A stretch of 64,000 nucleotides of DNA from Winogradskyella ouciana (GTDB lineage Bacteria; Bacteroidota; Bacteroidia; Flavobacteriales; Flavobacteriaceae), in the NCBI RefSeq assembly GCF_009709615.1, contig NZ_WJYA01000006.1, positions 186,001 to 250,000 on the forward strand, given 5' to 3'. Under the pieces are notes generated by a model. That model was not told the DNA's origin. It did not search any database and saw nothing but the letters and a program-made list of their open reading frames with translations. Made by a program: the position numbers and the translations under genes. The stretch's first letter is position 1; every line of letters begins with the position of its first letter. Shown one piece after another: positions 1 to 7,774 of this stretch.

Positions 1-466
1 CTGAAATTATATCCTTATCTCTAATAGCATTTAATAGATTCTTAGTTGCTGCCAGGTTCTCTCTAGCATCTTCTATTTGTATTTCGAGATAATTCCTTTC
101 GGTTTCAGCAGTTTGTAACTGCTCTTCTAGTTCAGATTTATTATTCAATGTCCACAATAAGCCTCCAGCCAATAAAATTGAGGCAGCCCAACCAGTGTAG
201 GAAATCCAATTAGGTTTTTGAGGTTTAAGATCAACGACTTTCGTTTCTGTATTGCCTAACTTTCCTTTGAAAGATTCAAAATCTATAGCATGAGGAGATA
301 CTGCAGCAGTTAATTTTACAACAGCAGCTTCAATCTCTAAAACTTCTTGCAATATTTCAGGATGTTGTTGCATCAACTCATAGACCTCCTGATTTTCTTT
401 TTCAGAAAGTTGACCAGCTACGTATAGCTCTAAAATACCTGATTCTATGTATGCGTTTATATCCAT
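1..466 (-). CDS. anti-sigma factor (RskA/zinc-finger-like), C-terminus cut by window edge
   Basis: Reading leftward from the ATG at 466, an open frame runs to base 1 without a stop (155 codons visible). The N-terminal 60 residues form an acidic helical domain beginning MDINAYIESGILELYVAGQL, like the cytoplasmic sigma-binding domain of RskA/anti-sigma-K proteins. A single membrane segment follows (about residues 87-105, WISYTGWAASILLAGGLLW) and then a coiled-coil-like stretch rich in E, Q and K. It starts 3 bases after the stop of the ECF sigma gene, so the two are surely co-transcribed and this protein should hold that sigma at the membrane. The periplasmic C-terminal domain lies outside the window. 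Family assignment is by architecture and context; no zinc-binding HxxxCxxC motif is visible. Confidence 0.8.
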   Translation of the reverse strand, partial: MDINAYIESGILELYVAGQLSEKENQEVYELMQQHPEILQEVLEIEAAVVKLTAAVSPHAIDFESFKGKLGNTETKVVDLKPQKPNWISYTGWAASILLAGGLLWTLNNKSELEEQLQTAETERNYLEIQIEDARENLAATKNLLNAIRDKDIIS

Positions 467-469
467 AAT

Positions 470-1000
470 TTATAATACCATGTCTCGTAACTGCTGTATA
501 CAGTTTCTATTTCTTGTTTTTACCGTGCCAATAGGCATTTGCAATTCTTCAGAAGCTTCTTTTTGAGTGAATCCTTTAAAATAGAGGAGCTCAATAACTT
601 CTTTACATTTTTGGCCGAGGTTGGTCACAAACTTTTTAATTCCGATAGCATCAGTGCTCCTATCTAAATTGTCATTGCTTGTTATTATATCTACGAAATA
701 ATCCGAGTTGAGGTTTTGTTTGGATTGCTTAAATGCTTTAGATCTTGTTTTGTCAATAGCTGCGTTGCGTGCTATATTTAAAATCCAAGTAAAAAATCTT
801 CCCTTTTTTGATGAGTAAGTATCTGCTTTATGCCATGCCTTTATAAAAACATCTTGCATAAGCTCATCAGCAATACTAGAATCTTTTACGATATTGTAAA
901 CTACACCATGTATGCTATTGCTATACATACCATAGAGTTCTTTAAACGCCACCTGATCCTTGTTTTGAAATTGTTGTACTAGTGTTTCTAAATCCTTCAT
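470..1000 (-). CDS. ECF RNA polymerase sigma factor (SigK-like)
   Basis: A 176-residue sigma-70 family protein with region 2 (about residues 25-95, core motif DELMQDVFIKAW followed by GRFFTWILNIARNAAID, which contacts the -10 element) and region 4 (about 125-172, FTQKEASEELQMPIGTVKTR, a helix-turn-helix for the -35 element). The length is normal for extracytoplasmic-function sigmas. It is the first gene of a two-gene unit with the anti-sigma gene that begins 3 bases after its stop. The SigK/RskA pairing suggests an envelope or redox stress response, but the inducing signal cannot be read from sequence. No promoter resembling those of the two other ECF modules of this window was found upstream. 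Confidence 0.9.
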   Translation of the reverse strand: MKDLETLVQQFQNKDQVAFKELYGMYSNSIHGVVYNIVKDSSIADELMQDVFIKAWHKADTYSSKKGRFFTWILNIARNAAIDKTRSKAFKQSKQNLNSDYFVDIITSNDNLDRSTDAIGIKKFVTNLGQKCKEVIELLYFKGFTQKEASEELQMPIGTVKTRNRNCIQQLRDMVL

Positions 1001-1087
1001 AAGGGGTTATTTTAGAATTTTTGCAGACTAGGGGAAGGATAGTGACGCAATAGCTCTAGTTATAAAAAATGTATTTGTTAATGTTGA

Positions 1088-1672
1088 TTATTCAATAATT
1101 CCACCACAACTAACTCTGCTACCAGCAGCACCAGAAGGTTGAGATGTAAAGTCGTCTGTACCTTGATGCACAATAATGGCTTTACCTAAAATATCTTTTG
1201 TCTCGTCTCCACAGCCAATACACCATTGGTCTGTTGAGAATAGAACATTACCTGTCCCATCTTCTCCAACTTCAAAATTTCCAATATCTCCTTTGTGGTA
1301 TCCAGCTTCATCTCCCCATTTTCCATGAGGTTGGGCAGTCGGGTTCCAGTGACCTCCAGTCGATGTTCCATCTGGTGAAGAACAATCAGCCTCAGCATGG
1401 ATATGTATGGCGTGAGTTCCTGGTGTTAATCCACTCATTTTAGCAGACATAGTAACTTTATTTCCTTTTTGTTTAAATTCAACCTTACCAGAAACATTGC
1501 TATCGCTCTTTGGAGTAAGCTTAAAGGAGAGCTCTTTACTCATTACCTTTTCATTCTCCATGGTTTCTTCAACCTCGGTTTCCATTTCTGTTTCAGTTTC
1601 CTTTTTGTTGTCTTTACAAGCCGTAGCAAATACAATTGATAAGGCTAGTGCTAATAATTTTATATGTTTCAT
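1088..1672 (-). CDS. sodC: superoxide dismutase [Cu-Zn], lipoprotein
   Basis: A 194-residue exported Cu/Zn superoxide dismutase. I start it at the ATG at 1672, because the frame then opens with a lipoprotein signal (MKHIKLLALALSIVFATAC, lipobox Cys about residue 19). An acidic E/T-rich linker follows and then the SOD domain. Visible metal ligands are HAIHIH (copper), GGHWNP, PHGKW and YHKGD (bridging and zinc ligands, with the zinc Asp) and VHQGTDD (last copper His). The conserved disulfide cysteines are in EADCSS and RVSCGG. An extra CIGC pair sits in a loop before the last ligand. It disproportionates superoxide outside the cytoplasm. It is a single-gene unit, separated by 87 bases from the ECF sigma gene, which reads in the same direction. 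Confidence 0.93.
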   Translation of the reverse strand: MKHIKLLALALSIVFATACKDNKKETETEMETEVEETMENEKVMSKELSFKLTPKSDSNVSGKVEFKQKGNKVTMSAKMSGLTPGTHAIHIHAEADCSSPDGTSTGGHWNPTAQPHGKWGDEAGYHKGDIGNFEVGEDGTGNVLFSTDQWCIGCGDETKDILGKAIIVHQGTDDFTSQPSGAAGSRVSCGGIIE

Positions 1673-1805
1673 TGGTTTGTTATTTATGTCCATAAAGTTA
1701 AATATATATCTATGGTATCGCAAATTCAAACTGAATTGAGTTAAAATTTTCACTAATATAATTAAAATCTGTACGATTTAACATAAAAGGCAACGAGATT
1801 AAGAG

Positions 1806-2294
1806 CTAATTGATTTTTAGCAACAATTTTGGATCTTTTATGCCTCTTTTAAGGTTTTCAGTGAGCAGAATGGATTTATCAATACGCGTTTGTGATGCTT
1901 TATATCTAGAAATGGCATAGATAATAGTACGCTGCTTACCTGGTGTCAGATGTTCAAAAATTTGAAATGCGTCATAGTCACTTAAGAGTACAGCTTCTAA
2001 TTCTTCGGACATTTCAACTCCATATTTTGAAGTGTCTTCAAGTATTTGAAGCTTAAAATAATCATTCGGAAAAACCCCAAGTTCTTTCTGTTTTGCCTTA
2101 CTGAAATAAATACGAAACAAACCGGTTTTTTCTTTCTTTAGTGCAGCATAGAATTCAATTTGTTGATTTTCGAAAGACGCTATAACCTTTACGCGCTTAT
2201 GATTATTCTTTATAAAGTCTATAATAGGTTCCTCTGTCAGAATAACACTGTATTTATCTGCCAACGTTACTTCAAACGGTAAACTTTTTAGCAT
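1806..2294 (-). CDS. YdeI/OmpD-associated (DUF1905-type) family protein
   Basis: A 162-residue cytoplasmic protein. The N-terminal half (about 15-85) resembles the DUF1905 beta-barrel (EFYAALKKEKTGLFRIYFSK). The C-terminal half has the helical YdeI/OmdA domain, with SDYDAFQIFEHLTPGKQRTI and a final segment of charged helices. The biochemical role of this family is unknown; 'bacteriocin protection' is inherited from YdeI/OmdA-like annotations. It is transcribed divergently from hemN. The Fnr-type palindrome in the shared upstream region is spaced for hemN and not for this gene. A second, different YdeI-family protein is encoded at 30826-31398. Confidence 0.75.
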   Translation of the reverse strand: MLKSLPFEVTLADKYSVILTEEPIIDFIKNNHKRVKVIASFENQQIEFYAALKKEKTGLFRIYFSKAKQKELGVFPNDYFKLQILEDTSKYGVEMSEELEAVLLSDYDAFQIFEHLTPGKQRTIIYAISRYKASQTRIDKSILLTENLKRGIKDPKLLLKIN

Positions 2295-2315
2295 ATCTAT
2301 AAATTAAAGTCTGAC

Positions 2316-2359
2316 ATGACAAAAGTCATATTTTAATACCATACATACTAGTAATTTTG
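2316..2359 (+). promoter_or_regulatory. hemN promoter: Fnr-type palindrome plus -7 box
   Basis: A perfect palindrome ATGACAAAAGTCAT at 2316-2329 (centre 2322.5) is followed by a Bacteroidota -7 box TAATTTTG at 2352-2359. The centre lies 36.5 bp from the last G of the box, which puts it near -41.5 of the expected transcription start, the class-II activator position. The same palindrome and spacing recur upstream of ccoS. Confidence 0.75.
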
Positions 2360-2379
2360 AAATATAATAATTAATAGGT

Positions 2380-3744
2380 ATGTGCAACGCTCTAGTAAAT
2401 AAATATAATGTGGCTGGGCCAAGATACACCAGTTACCCAACGGTTCCTTACTGGGATATAGATTCCTTTTCATTGCACCAATGGAAGGATTCATTAAAAC
2501 GATCTTTTGATGAGTCCAATACTGCTGAAGGTCTCAGTCTATACATACACTTACCTTTTTGCGAAAGCCTGTGTACGTTCTGTGGTTGTCATAAACGCAT
2601 CACCAAACGACACGACGTGGAATCTCCATATATAAAAGCAGTTTTAAATGAATGGGAATTATATCTCAATTTATTGGGTGCTAAGCCCGTAATTAAGGAG
2701 CTTCATGTAGGTGGAGGTACACCAACATTTTTCTCTCCAGAGAATTTAAGATTTTTGATATCAGAATTGCTAAAAACCGCGACTCTGGCTGAAGCATATG
2801 AATTCAGTTTTGAAGGGCATCCCAATAATACGACTGTAGAGCATCTACAAGTACTATATGATTTAGGCTTTAGACGTGTAAGTTTTGGAGTTCAGGATTA
2901 TAACTTAAAAGTACAGAAAGCTATCAATCGCATTCAACCTTTTGAAAATGTAAAGCGTGTTACCGATTTAGCTCGAAAAATAGGTTACACTTCGGTTGGT
3001 CATGATATTATTTTCGGATTACCATTTCAAACTGAAATTGACGTCATAGAAACCATAAGCAAAACCGAAACCTTGATGCCAGACCGTATTGCCTTTTACA
3101 GTTATGCGCATGTGCCTTGGATAAAAGGAAATGGGCAGCGTGGTTTTAAGGACGAAGATTTACCATCCGGTGAATCTAAACGTCAACAATACGAAACAGG
3201 AAAGCTCCTTTTAGAGAAAATAGGCTATACTGAAATTGGTATGGATCATTTTGCGTTAAAGAGTGATTCGCTTTACAAGGCCATGGAAACCGAAACCTTA
3301 CACAGAAACTTCATGGGTTACACGGCTTCAAAAACACAAGCTATGATAGGACTTGGAGTATCGTCTATCAGTGATAGTTGGTATGGTTTTGCGCAGAACG
3401 TAAAATCCATAGAGGAATATTACCATTTGGTAAGCCAAGGCATTATACCTGTTTATAGAGGTCATATTTTAAATGTTGAAGATCTTAAAATCAGAAAGCA
3501 TATCCTCAATCTTATGTGCAACTTTAATACCTCATGGCAAAATGCTGAATTGGATTTTGAAGAATTGCCAGATGTCCTAATTAAACTAAAAGAATTTGAA
3601 CAGGATAATTTGTTGGAATTTTTGAATAAGGAAATAACGGTTACCGAAAAAGGAAAACCTTTTATAAGAAATATATGTATGGCTTTTGATTTGCTATTGC
3701 AAAGAAAAAAGCCAGAGACACAATTATTTTCAATGACCATTTAA
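2380..3744 (+). CDS. hemN: oxygen-independent coproporphyrinogen III oxidase
   Basis: A 454-residue radical-SAM enzyme that decarboxylates coproporphyrinogen III to protoporphyrinogen IX without oxygen, supplying heme under micro-oxic conditions. The N-terminus has the substrate-binding segment NVAGPRYTSYPTVPYW. The Fe-S/SAM motif is CESLCTFCGC (about residues 62-71), followed by the glycine-rich VGGGTPTF and later FGLPFQTE. The length is typical of HemN rather than HemW. It starts 50 bases downstream of an Fnr-type site and is followed after 11 bases by a universal stress protein gene, so both are probably one micro-oxic operon. Its neighbours, the cbb3 oxidase and nitrite reductase, need heme. 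Confidence 0.95.
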   Translation: MCNALVNKYNVAGPRYTSYPTVPYWDIDSFSLHQWKDSLKRSFDESNTAEGLSLYIHLPFCESLCTFCGCHKRITKRHDVESPYIKAVLNEWELYLNLLGAKPVIKELHVGGGTPTFFSPENLRFLISELLKTATLAEAYEFSFEGHPNNTTVEHLQVLYDLGFRRVSFGVQDYNLKVQKAINRIQPFENVKRVTDLARKIGYTSVGHDIIFGLPFQTEIDVIETISKTETLMPDRIAFYSYAHVPWIKGNGQRGFKDEDLPSGESKRQQYETGKLLLEKIGYTEIGMDHFALKSDSLYKAMETETLHRNFMGYTASKTQAMIGLGVSSISDSWYGFAQNVKSIEEYYHLVSQGIIPVYRGHILNVEDLKIRKHILNLMCNFNTSWQNAELDFEELPDVLIKLKEFEQDNLLEFLNKEITVTEKGKPFIRNICMAFDLLLQRKKPETQLFSMTI

Positions 3745-3755
3745 AACCAAAAAAC

Positions 3756-4589
3756 ATGAAAAAAATTATAGTACCCATAGATTTTTCTGAACATTCTGAA
3801 TATGCCTTGGAAACTGCGGCCTCAATAGCCAAAAAGTTTAATTCTGAAGTGTATGTTTTGCATATGCTACAACTATCTAATGCTATTATAACGGCAAGCG
3901 CAAACTCTTTAAATGAAGAAGCTGTTTTTTATTTAAAACTAGCCGAGCAAAAAATGGAAACGTTTTTAGATAGACCATATCTAAAAAATGTAAACGTAAT
4001 ACCAGTGGTAAAACACTTTATGGTATTTAAGGAAATAAATGAATTGGTTAAAGCCCAAGATGCAGATTTAATAGTTATGGGTTCTCATGGCGCATCAGGT
4101 GCCAAAGAGGTGTTTATAGGGTCTAACGCAGAAAAAGTAGTAAGACATGCAGAAATCCCAGTGCTGATTGTAAAGCATAATCCTATCTTGGTAGAATTTG
4201 ATACGATAATCTTTGCCAGTGATTTTTCTCAGGACTCTGTTGAGAGCTACATAAAGGCCAAGTCCATTTTTAATAAGTTAGAGGCTAAAGTTCAATTGGT
4301 TTACGTCAATACTCCAAATTCAGGCTTTAAAAGTTCTGTAGAAATTGACCAACTGATCTCTAAGTTTTTAAAAATAGCCGAAGGTAACTTAGATATGTTT
4401 AAGGACGTAGCCGTAGTATCAGATTATTCCGTAGAACAGGGTATTCTAAGTTACGCTAATAGGGCAGGAGCAGATTTAATTGCTGTGGCTACGCATGGTA
4501 GAAAGGGTTTGGCACATTTCTTTGAAGGTAGTATTTCTGAAGATGTTACAAATCATTCTACGCTACCAGTAATGACTTTTAAAATTTAG
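3756..4589 (+). CDS. universal stress protein, tandem UspA domains
   Basis: A 277-residue protein made of two UspA domains. The first (residues 1-145) begins MKKIIVPIDFSEHSEYALE and ends with the nucleotide-binding pattern MGSHGASGAKEVFIGS. The second (about 150-277) begins FDTIIFASDFSQDSVE and ends ATHGRKGLAHFFEGS. The first domain keeps the G-x2-G-x9-G-S ATP motif; the second is a closely related version. Tandem Usps of this size are common in flavobacteria beside micro-oxic genes. It lies 11 bases after hemN and before a strong terminator at 4631-4665, so it is the last gene of the hemN operon. Its exact role is unknown. Confidence 0.88.
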   Translation: MKKIIVPIDFSEHSEYALETAASIAKKFNSEVYVLHMLQLSNAIITASANSLNEEAVFYLKLAEQKMETFLDRPYLKNVNVIPVVKHFMVFKEINELVKAQDADLIVMGSHGASGAKEVFIGSNAEKVVRHAEIPVLIVKHNPILVEFDTIIFASDFSQDSVESYIKAKSIFNKLEAKVQLVYVNTPNSGFKSSVEIDQLISKFLKIAEGNLDMFKDVAVVSDYSVEQGILSYANRAGADLIAVATHGRKGLAHFFEGSISEDVTNHSTLPVMTFKI

Positions 4590-4630
4590 ATCTTGATGTT
4601 GTTATTAGTTAGTGTTATTAATGTCAAGTT

Positions 4631-4665
4631 AAAACGCCAAGGATCTAAGGCTTTGGCGTTTTTTT
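4631..4665 (+). terminator. rho-independent terminator after the hemN-usp operon
   Basis: The stem AAACGCCAA pairs with TTGGCGTTT across a short loop and is followed by a run of T residues. Confidence 0.88.
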
Positions 4666-4688
4666 AAACTGTAGATTTATCCAATAAC

Positions 4689-4731
4689 TGATAAATATCA
4701 TGTTTTATGATGTCAATACACGGTATCTTCG
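4689..4731 (+). promoter_or_regulatory. nirK promoter: Fnr-type palindrome plus -7 box
   Basis: The palindrome TGATAAATATCA at 4689-4700 (centre 4694.5) is followed by TATCTTCG at 4724-4731, one mismatch from TAnnTTTG. The centre is 36.5 bp from the last base of the box, identical to the hemN and ccoS promoters. The expected start is near 4736, just before the second operator at 4737. Confidence 0.62.
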
Positions 4732-4736
4732 CTTAT

Positions 4737-4760
4737 AAATAAGATAAAATTGTCTTATTT
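4737..4760 (+). promoter_or_regulatory. candidate NsrR/Rrf2 operator overlapping the nirK start site
   Basis: A 24-bp near-perfect inverted repeat with arms AAATAAGA and TCTTATTT. Related 24-bp sites lie upstream of ric (12086-12109) and of the rrf2 gene itself (12600-12623). Its position at about +1 to +24 of the predicted nirK transcript fits a repressor that blocks transcription until NO or nitrosative stress is sensed. Confidence 0.6.
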
Positions 4761-4812
4761 AATTAAAACTATATTAGAACCCATGCAAATACTAACAAAA
4801 AACCAGATTAAA

Positions 4813-6258
4813 ATGAAGAAACGAAACATAATCAGTTGTGGAGCTCTACTTATAATGATTCTTTTTATGTCTTGTAAAGATAACAATCAAAAAAAAGAAG
4901 TAAGTACAACGGATATGCCTATCAGTAGAGAAATGAAGGCAGAACTAACTTCTCCTCCAAATGTACCTAGAAGTGTAGGAAGAAGAAAAGCTAAAAAGCT
5001 TATTGTTAATATGGAGATTCTCGAAGAAGAAGGAGAATTAACGGATGGCGTAAAATATGTCTATTGGACCTTTGGTGGTTCTGTGCCAGGTAGCTTTATT
5101 AGAACCAGAGTAGGAGATGAGGTAGAGTTTACTTTATCCAATCATCCAGATAACAAATTACCACATAATATCGATTTACATGCTGTAACTGGGCCAGGTG
5201 GAGGAGCAGAGTCTTCATTTGTTGCTCCAGGTCACGAAAAAACATTTTCATTTAAAACCTTAAATCCAGGACTTTACGTTTATCATTGTGCAACAGCGCC
5301 AGTGGGTATGCACATAGCAAATGGTATGTATGGTCTAATATTGGTTGAGCCAGCAGGTGGTTTACCTCAAGTGGATAAGGAATACTATATAATGCAAGGT
5401 GATTTTTACACCAAAGGCAAAAATGGAGAACGAGGATTACAACCTTTCGATATGCAAAAAGCAGTTGATGAAAATGCAGATTATGTGGTCTTTAATGGTA
5501 GTGTTAATGCCCTTACGGGAGATAATGCTATAACCGCTAAAGTTGGTGAAACCGTTAGACTTTTTGTTGGTAATGGTGGTCCTAACCTTGTATCTTCTTT
5601 CCATGTTATCGGTGAAATATTTGATAAGGTACACGTTGAAGGTGGTGACACTGTTAATGAAAATGTACAAACTACATTAATACCTGCTGGAGGTGCTGCT
5701 ATAGTAGAGTTTAGGGTAGATGTTCCAGGTACGTTTATCCTGGTAGATCACTCTATATTTAGAGCCTTTAACAAAGGAGCTTTAGGTATGCTTAAGGTGG
5801 AGGGTGAAGAGGATAAAAGAATATATTCGGGTGAAATACGCGAAGGTATTTATTTACCTGAAGGTCCAGGAATACAGAATATGCCTACAACTGATGAAGT
5901 TGTAGAATCTGAAATTCCGGCAAAATCTTTTGACGAACAAATGAAGTTTGGTAAACAAACCTACATGCAGACTTGTTTTGCTTGTCACCAAGCAGAAGGT
6001 CAGGGTATTCCGAATGCGTTTCCTCCTCTTGCCAATTCAGATTACCTAAATGCTGATGTAGAAAGAGCAATAGATGTAGTTGTTAACGGATTGAGCGGTG
6101 AAATTACCGTTAATGGCGAAAAATATAATAGTGTAATGACTAAACAGCTGTTGTCTTCAGAAGATGTGGCAAATGTGTTGACCTACGTTTATAATAGTTG
6201 GGGAAATTCTGGTAAAGTTGTTACCAAAGAGATGGTAGAAAAAGTAAAAAATAAATAA
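4813..6258 (+). CDS. nirK: copper-containing nitrite reductase with C-terminal cytochrome c domain
   Basis: A 481-residue NO-forming nitrite reductase. I start it at the ATG at 4813, because [21 protein letters not shown] is then a lipoprotein signal; an upstream in-frame ATG at 4783 would spoil it. Two cupredoxin domains follow. Type 1 and type 2 copper ligands are visible in PHNIDLH (H118, H123, with catalytic D121), [11 protein letters not shown] (H158, C159, H167) and M172. The catalytic FHVIGE (H264) and VDHSIF (H313) are also present. A third domain carries one c-type heme motif CFACH (388-392), with a likely Met ligand in NSVMTKQ. This three-domain form delivers electrons internally. 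It reduces nitrite to nitric oxide in the periplasm and is the first gene of a four-gene operon. No NO reductase gene is in the window. Confidence 0.95.
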   Translation: MKKRNIISCGALLIMILFMSCKDNNQKKEVSTTDMPISREMKAELTSPPNVPRSVGRRKAKKLIVNMEILEEEGELTDGVKYVYWTFGGSVPGSFIRTRVGDEVEFTLSNHPDNKLPHNIDLHAVTGPGGGAESSFVAPGHEKTFSFKTLNPGLYVYHCATAPVGMHIANGMYGLILVEPAGGLPQVDKEYYIMQGDFYTKGKNGERGLQPFDMQKAVDENADYVVFNGSVNALTGDNAITAKVGETVRLFVGNGGPNLVSSFHVIGEIFDKVHVEGGDTVNENVQTTLIPAGGAAIVEFRVDVPGTFILVDHSIFRAFNKGALGMLKVEGEEDKRIYSGEIREGIYLPEGPGIQNMPTTDEVVESEIPAKSFDEQMKFGKQTYMQTCFACHQAEGQGIPNAFPPLANSDYLNADVERAIDVVVNGLSGEITVNGEKYNSVMTKQLLSSEDVANVLTYVYNSWGNSGKVVTKEMVEKVKNK

Positions 6259-6267
6259 ATCAATAAT

Positions 6268-7050
6268 ATGAAAACCAAAGTCTTTAGTCTGTTGTTAATT
6301 TGTTTTGTGTGTCAATATTTAACGTATGGGCAGACTGAAGACATGGTTTTAATTGAAGGTAGCAGATACATTCCGCTTTATGGGCGCGACTCTACAGTCG
6401 TTGAGGTAAACGATTTTAAAATGGATAAATATCCAGTAACGGTTGAGGATTTCGAGTTGTTTGTTAAAGAAAGCCCCAAATGGAGAAAATCCAATGCTAT
6501 TAAATTATTTACCGATAAGACTTATTTATCCAACTGGAAAAATGATTTAGAAAGTAAAGATTCAGTAAAATCTAAAAGTCCTATTACCTATGTGTCATGG
6601 TTTGCGGCAAAGGCGTATTGCGAATGCCAAAATAAACGTTTGCCAACAGTAGATGAATGGGAATATGTAGCCATGGCAGACGAAACTACGAAAGACGCAC
6701 GCATAAAACCTACCTATAATGAACAAATTCTATCCTGGTATGAAGCTCCGCGCACTAATGAAAATATCATTGGTGAAACACCTAAAAATGTTTGGGGAGT
6801 TTACGATTTGCATGGCTTGGTATGGGAATGGACCTTAGACTTTAATTCGGTATTGATTACCGGAGAATCCCGTAAGGATGTGGATAAAGACAGTAATCTG
6901 TTTTGTGGAAGTGCTGCCGTTAATGCCACGGACTTAATGAATTATGCAGCGTTTATGCGCTACGCTATAAGAGGAAGTTTAAAAGCTAAATACTCAATGA
7001 AAAATTTAGGTTTTAGATGTGTACAAGATGTTAAAACTGAAAGCGAATGA
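6268..7050 (+). CDS. SUMF/formylglycine-generating-enzyme-like protein, exported
   Basis: A 260-residue protein with a signal peptide (cleavage near TYGQ, about residue 21) and a SUMF1/FGE-sulfatase fold. Landmarks are MVLIEG, MDKYPVTVEDF, PITYVSWFAAKAYCECQ, RLPTVDEWEY, WGVYDLHGLVWEWT and the terminal NLGFRCV. The cysteine pair that binds copper in true formylglycine-generating enzymes is not evident (the equivalent region reads FMRYAIRGSLK), so catalysis of that reaction is doubtful. It lies 9 bases after nirK and overlaps the SCO gene, which suggests a role in maturation of, or association with, the nitrite reductase. That role is inference from linkage. Confidence 0.82.
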   Translation: MKTKVFSLLLICFVCQYLTYGQTEDMVLIEGSRYIPLYGRDSTVVEVNDFKMDKYPVTVEDFELFVKESPKWRKSNAIKLFTDKTYLSNWKNDLESKDSVKSKSPITYVSWFAAKAYCECQNKRLPTVDEWEYVAMADETTKDARIKPTYNEQILSWYEAPRTNENIIGETPKNVWGVYDLHGLVWEWTLDFNSVLITGESRKDVDKDSNLFCGSAAVNATDLMNYAAFMRYAIRGSLKAKYSMKNLGFRCVQDVKTESE

Positions 7051-7763
7051 AACATATTAAAATTATATCATCAGTGTTGGTATTACTTGTGTTGGCAATC
7101 TCATGTAATTCAGATAAATCAAAAGCATCAAATGATGCCTTGGCAGTTTATCAATGTCCTATGCTGTGTGAAGGAGCTAAATTCTATGATGAAGCTGGTA
7201 GTTGCCCTGTTTGTAAAATGGATTTGAAGCAGATAGAAAAGGCTTCAAAAGAAATGGAAACCGATGAAATTTCAGAAGAATCTATTTTCAATTTAATGAG
7301 CAAGTGGCATACTGAAGAAGGTAAAGAAATTCAACTTGAAGATTTAAAAGGCAAAACACTAGTAGTGGTCATGATTTATACATCATGCAAAGCAGCTTGC
7401 CCAAGATTAGTAGCAGACATGCGAAATATTGAAGCTCAAATTCCTGATGAAAAATTAAAGGATTTAACCTTTGCGTTAGTCAGTATAGACCCAGAAACCG
7501 ATACACCAGAACGTTTAAAAGCCTTTGCCATCGAGAACCAAATGGATGATGAGCAATGGACCTTTTTACACGGCACAGAAAGTGGTGTAAGAGAATTTGC
7601 CAATGTATTGTCTGTAAAGTATAAAGAAATCTCACCTATAGATTTTTCACATTCTAATATTATAAGTGTGTTTAATGCTAAAGGCGAATTAAAACACCAA
7701 CAAGAAGGTTTAGGAGTTGACAACAAAGAAACCATAGAGACTATCCTTCAACTCATTCAATAA
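7047..7763 (+). CDS. SCO1/SenC family copper chaperone with N-terminal heavy-metal-binding domain
   Basis: A 238-residue lipoprotein (MKHIKIISSVLVLLVLAISC). Residues about 35-65 form a small heavy-metal-binding domain with the pattern YQCPM...GSCPVCKMDL. The rest is a thioredoxin-like SCO domain with the copper-binding CKAAC (CxxxC) in IYTSCKAACPR and the partner His in DFSHSN. SCO proteins deliver copper to, or keep reduced, copper centres of respiratory enzymes. The start overlaps the end of the SUMF-like gene by 4 bases (ATGA), which indicates translational coupling. In this operon the obvious client is NirK; the nearby cbb3 oxidase CuB site is an alternative. Confidence 0.92.
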   Translation: MKHIKIISSVLVLLVLAISCNSDKSKASNDALAVYQCPMLCEGAKFYDEAGSCPVCKMDLKQIEKASKEMETDEISEESIFNLMSKWHTEEGKEIQLEDLKGKTLVVVMIYTSCKAACPRLVADMRNIEAQIPDEKLKDLTFALVSIDPETDTPERLKAFAIENQMDDEQWTFLHGTESGVREFANVLSVKYKEISPIDFSHSNIISVFNAKGELKHQQEGLGVDNKETIETILQLIQ

Positions 7764-7774
7764 AAAATACTGAA

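Noticed and set aside
1806..2294. Fnr-type palindrome at 2316 as also controlling the divergent YdeI-family gene
   Set aside because: The class-II spacing would put its -7 box inside the gene at about 2286, so the site belongs to hemN only.
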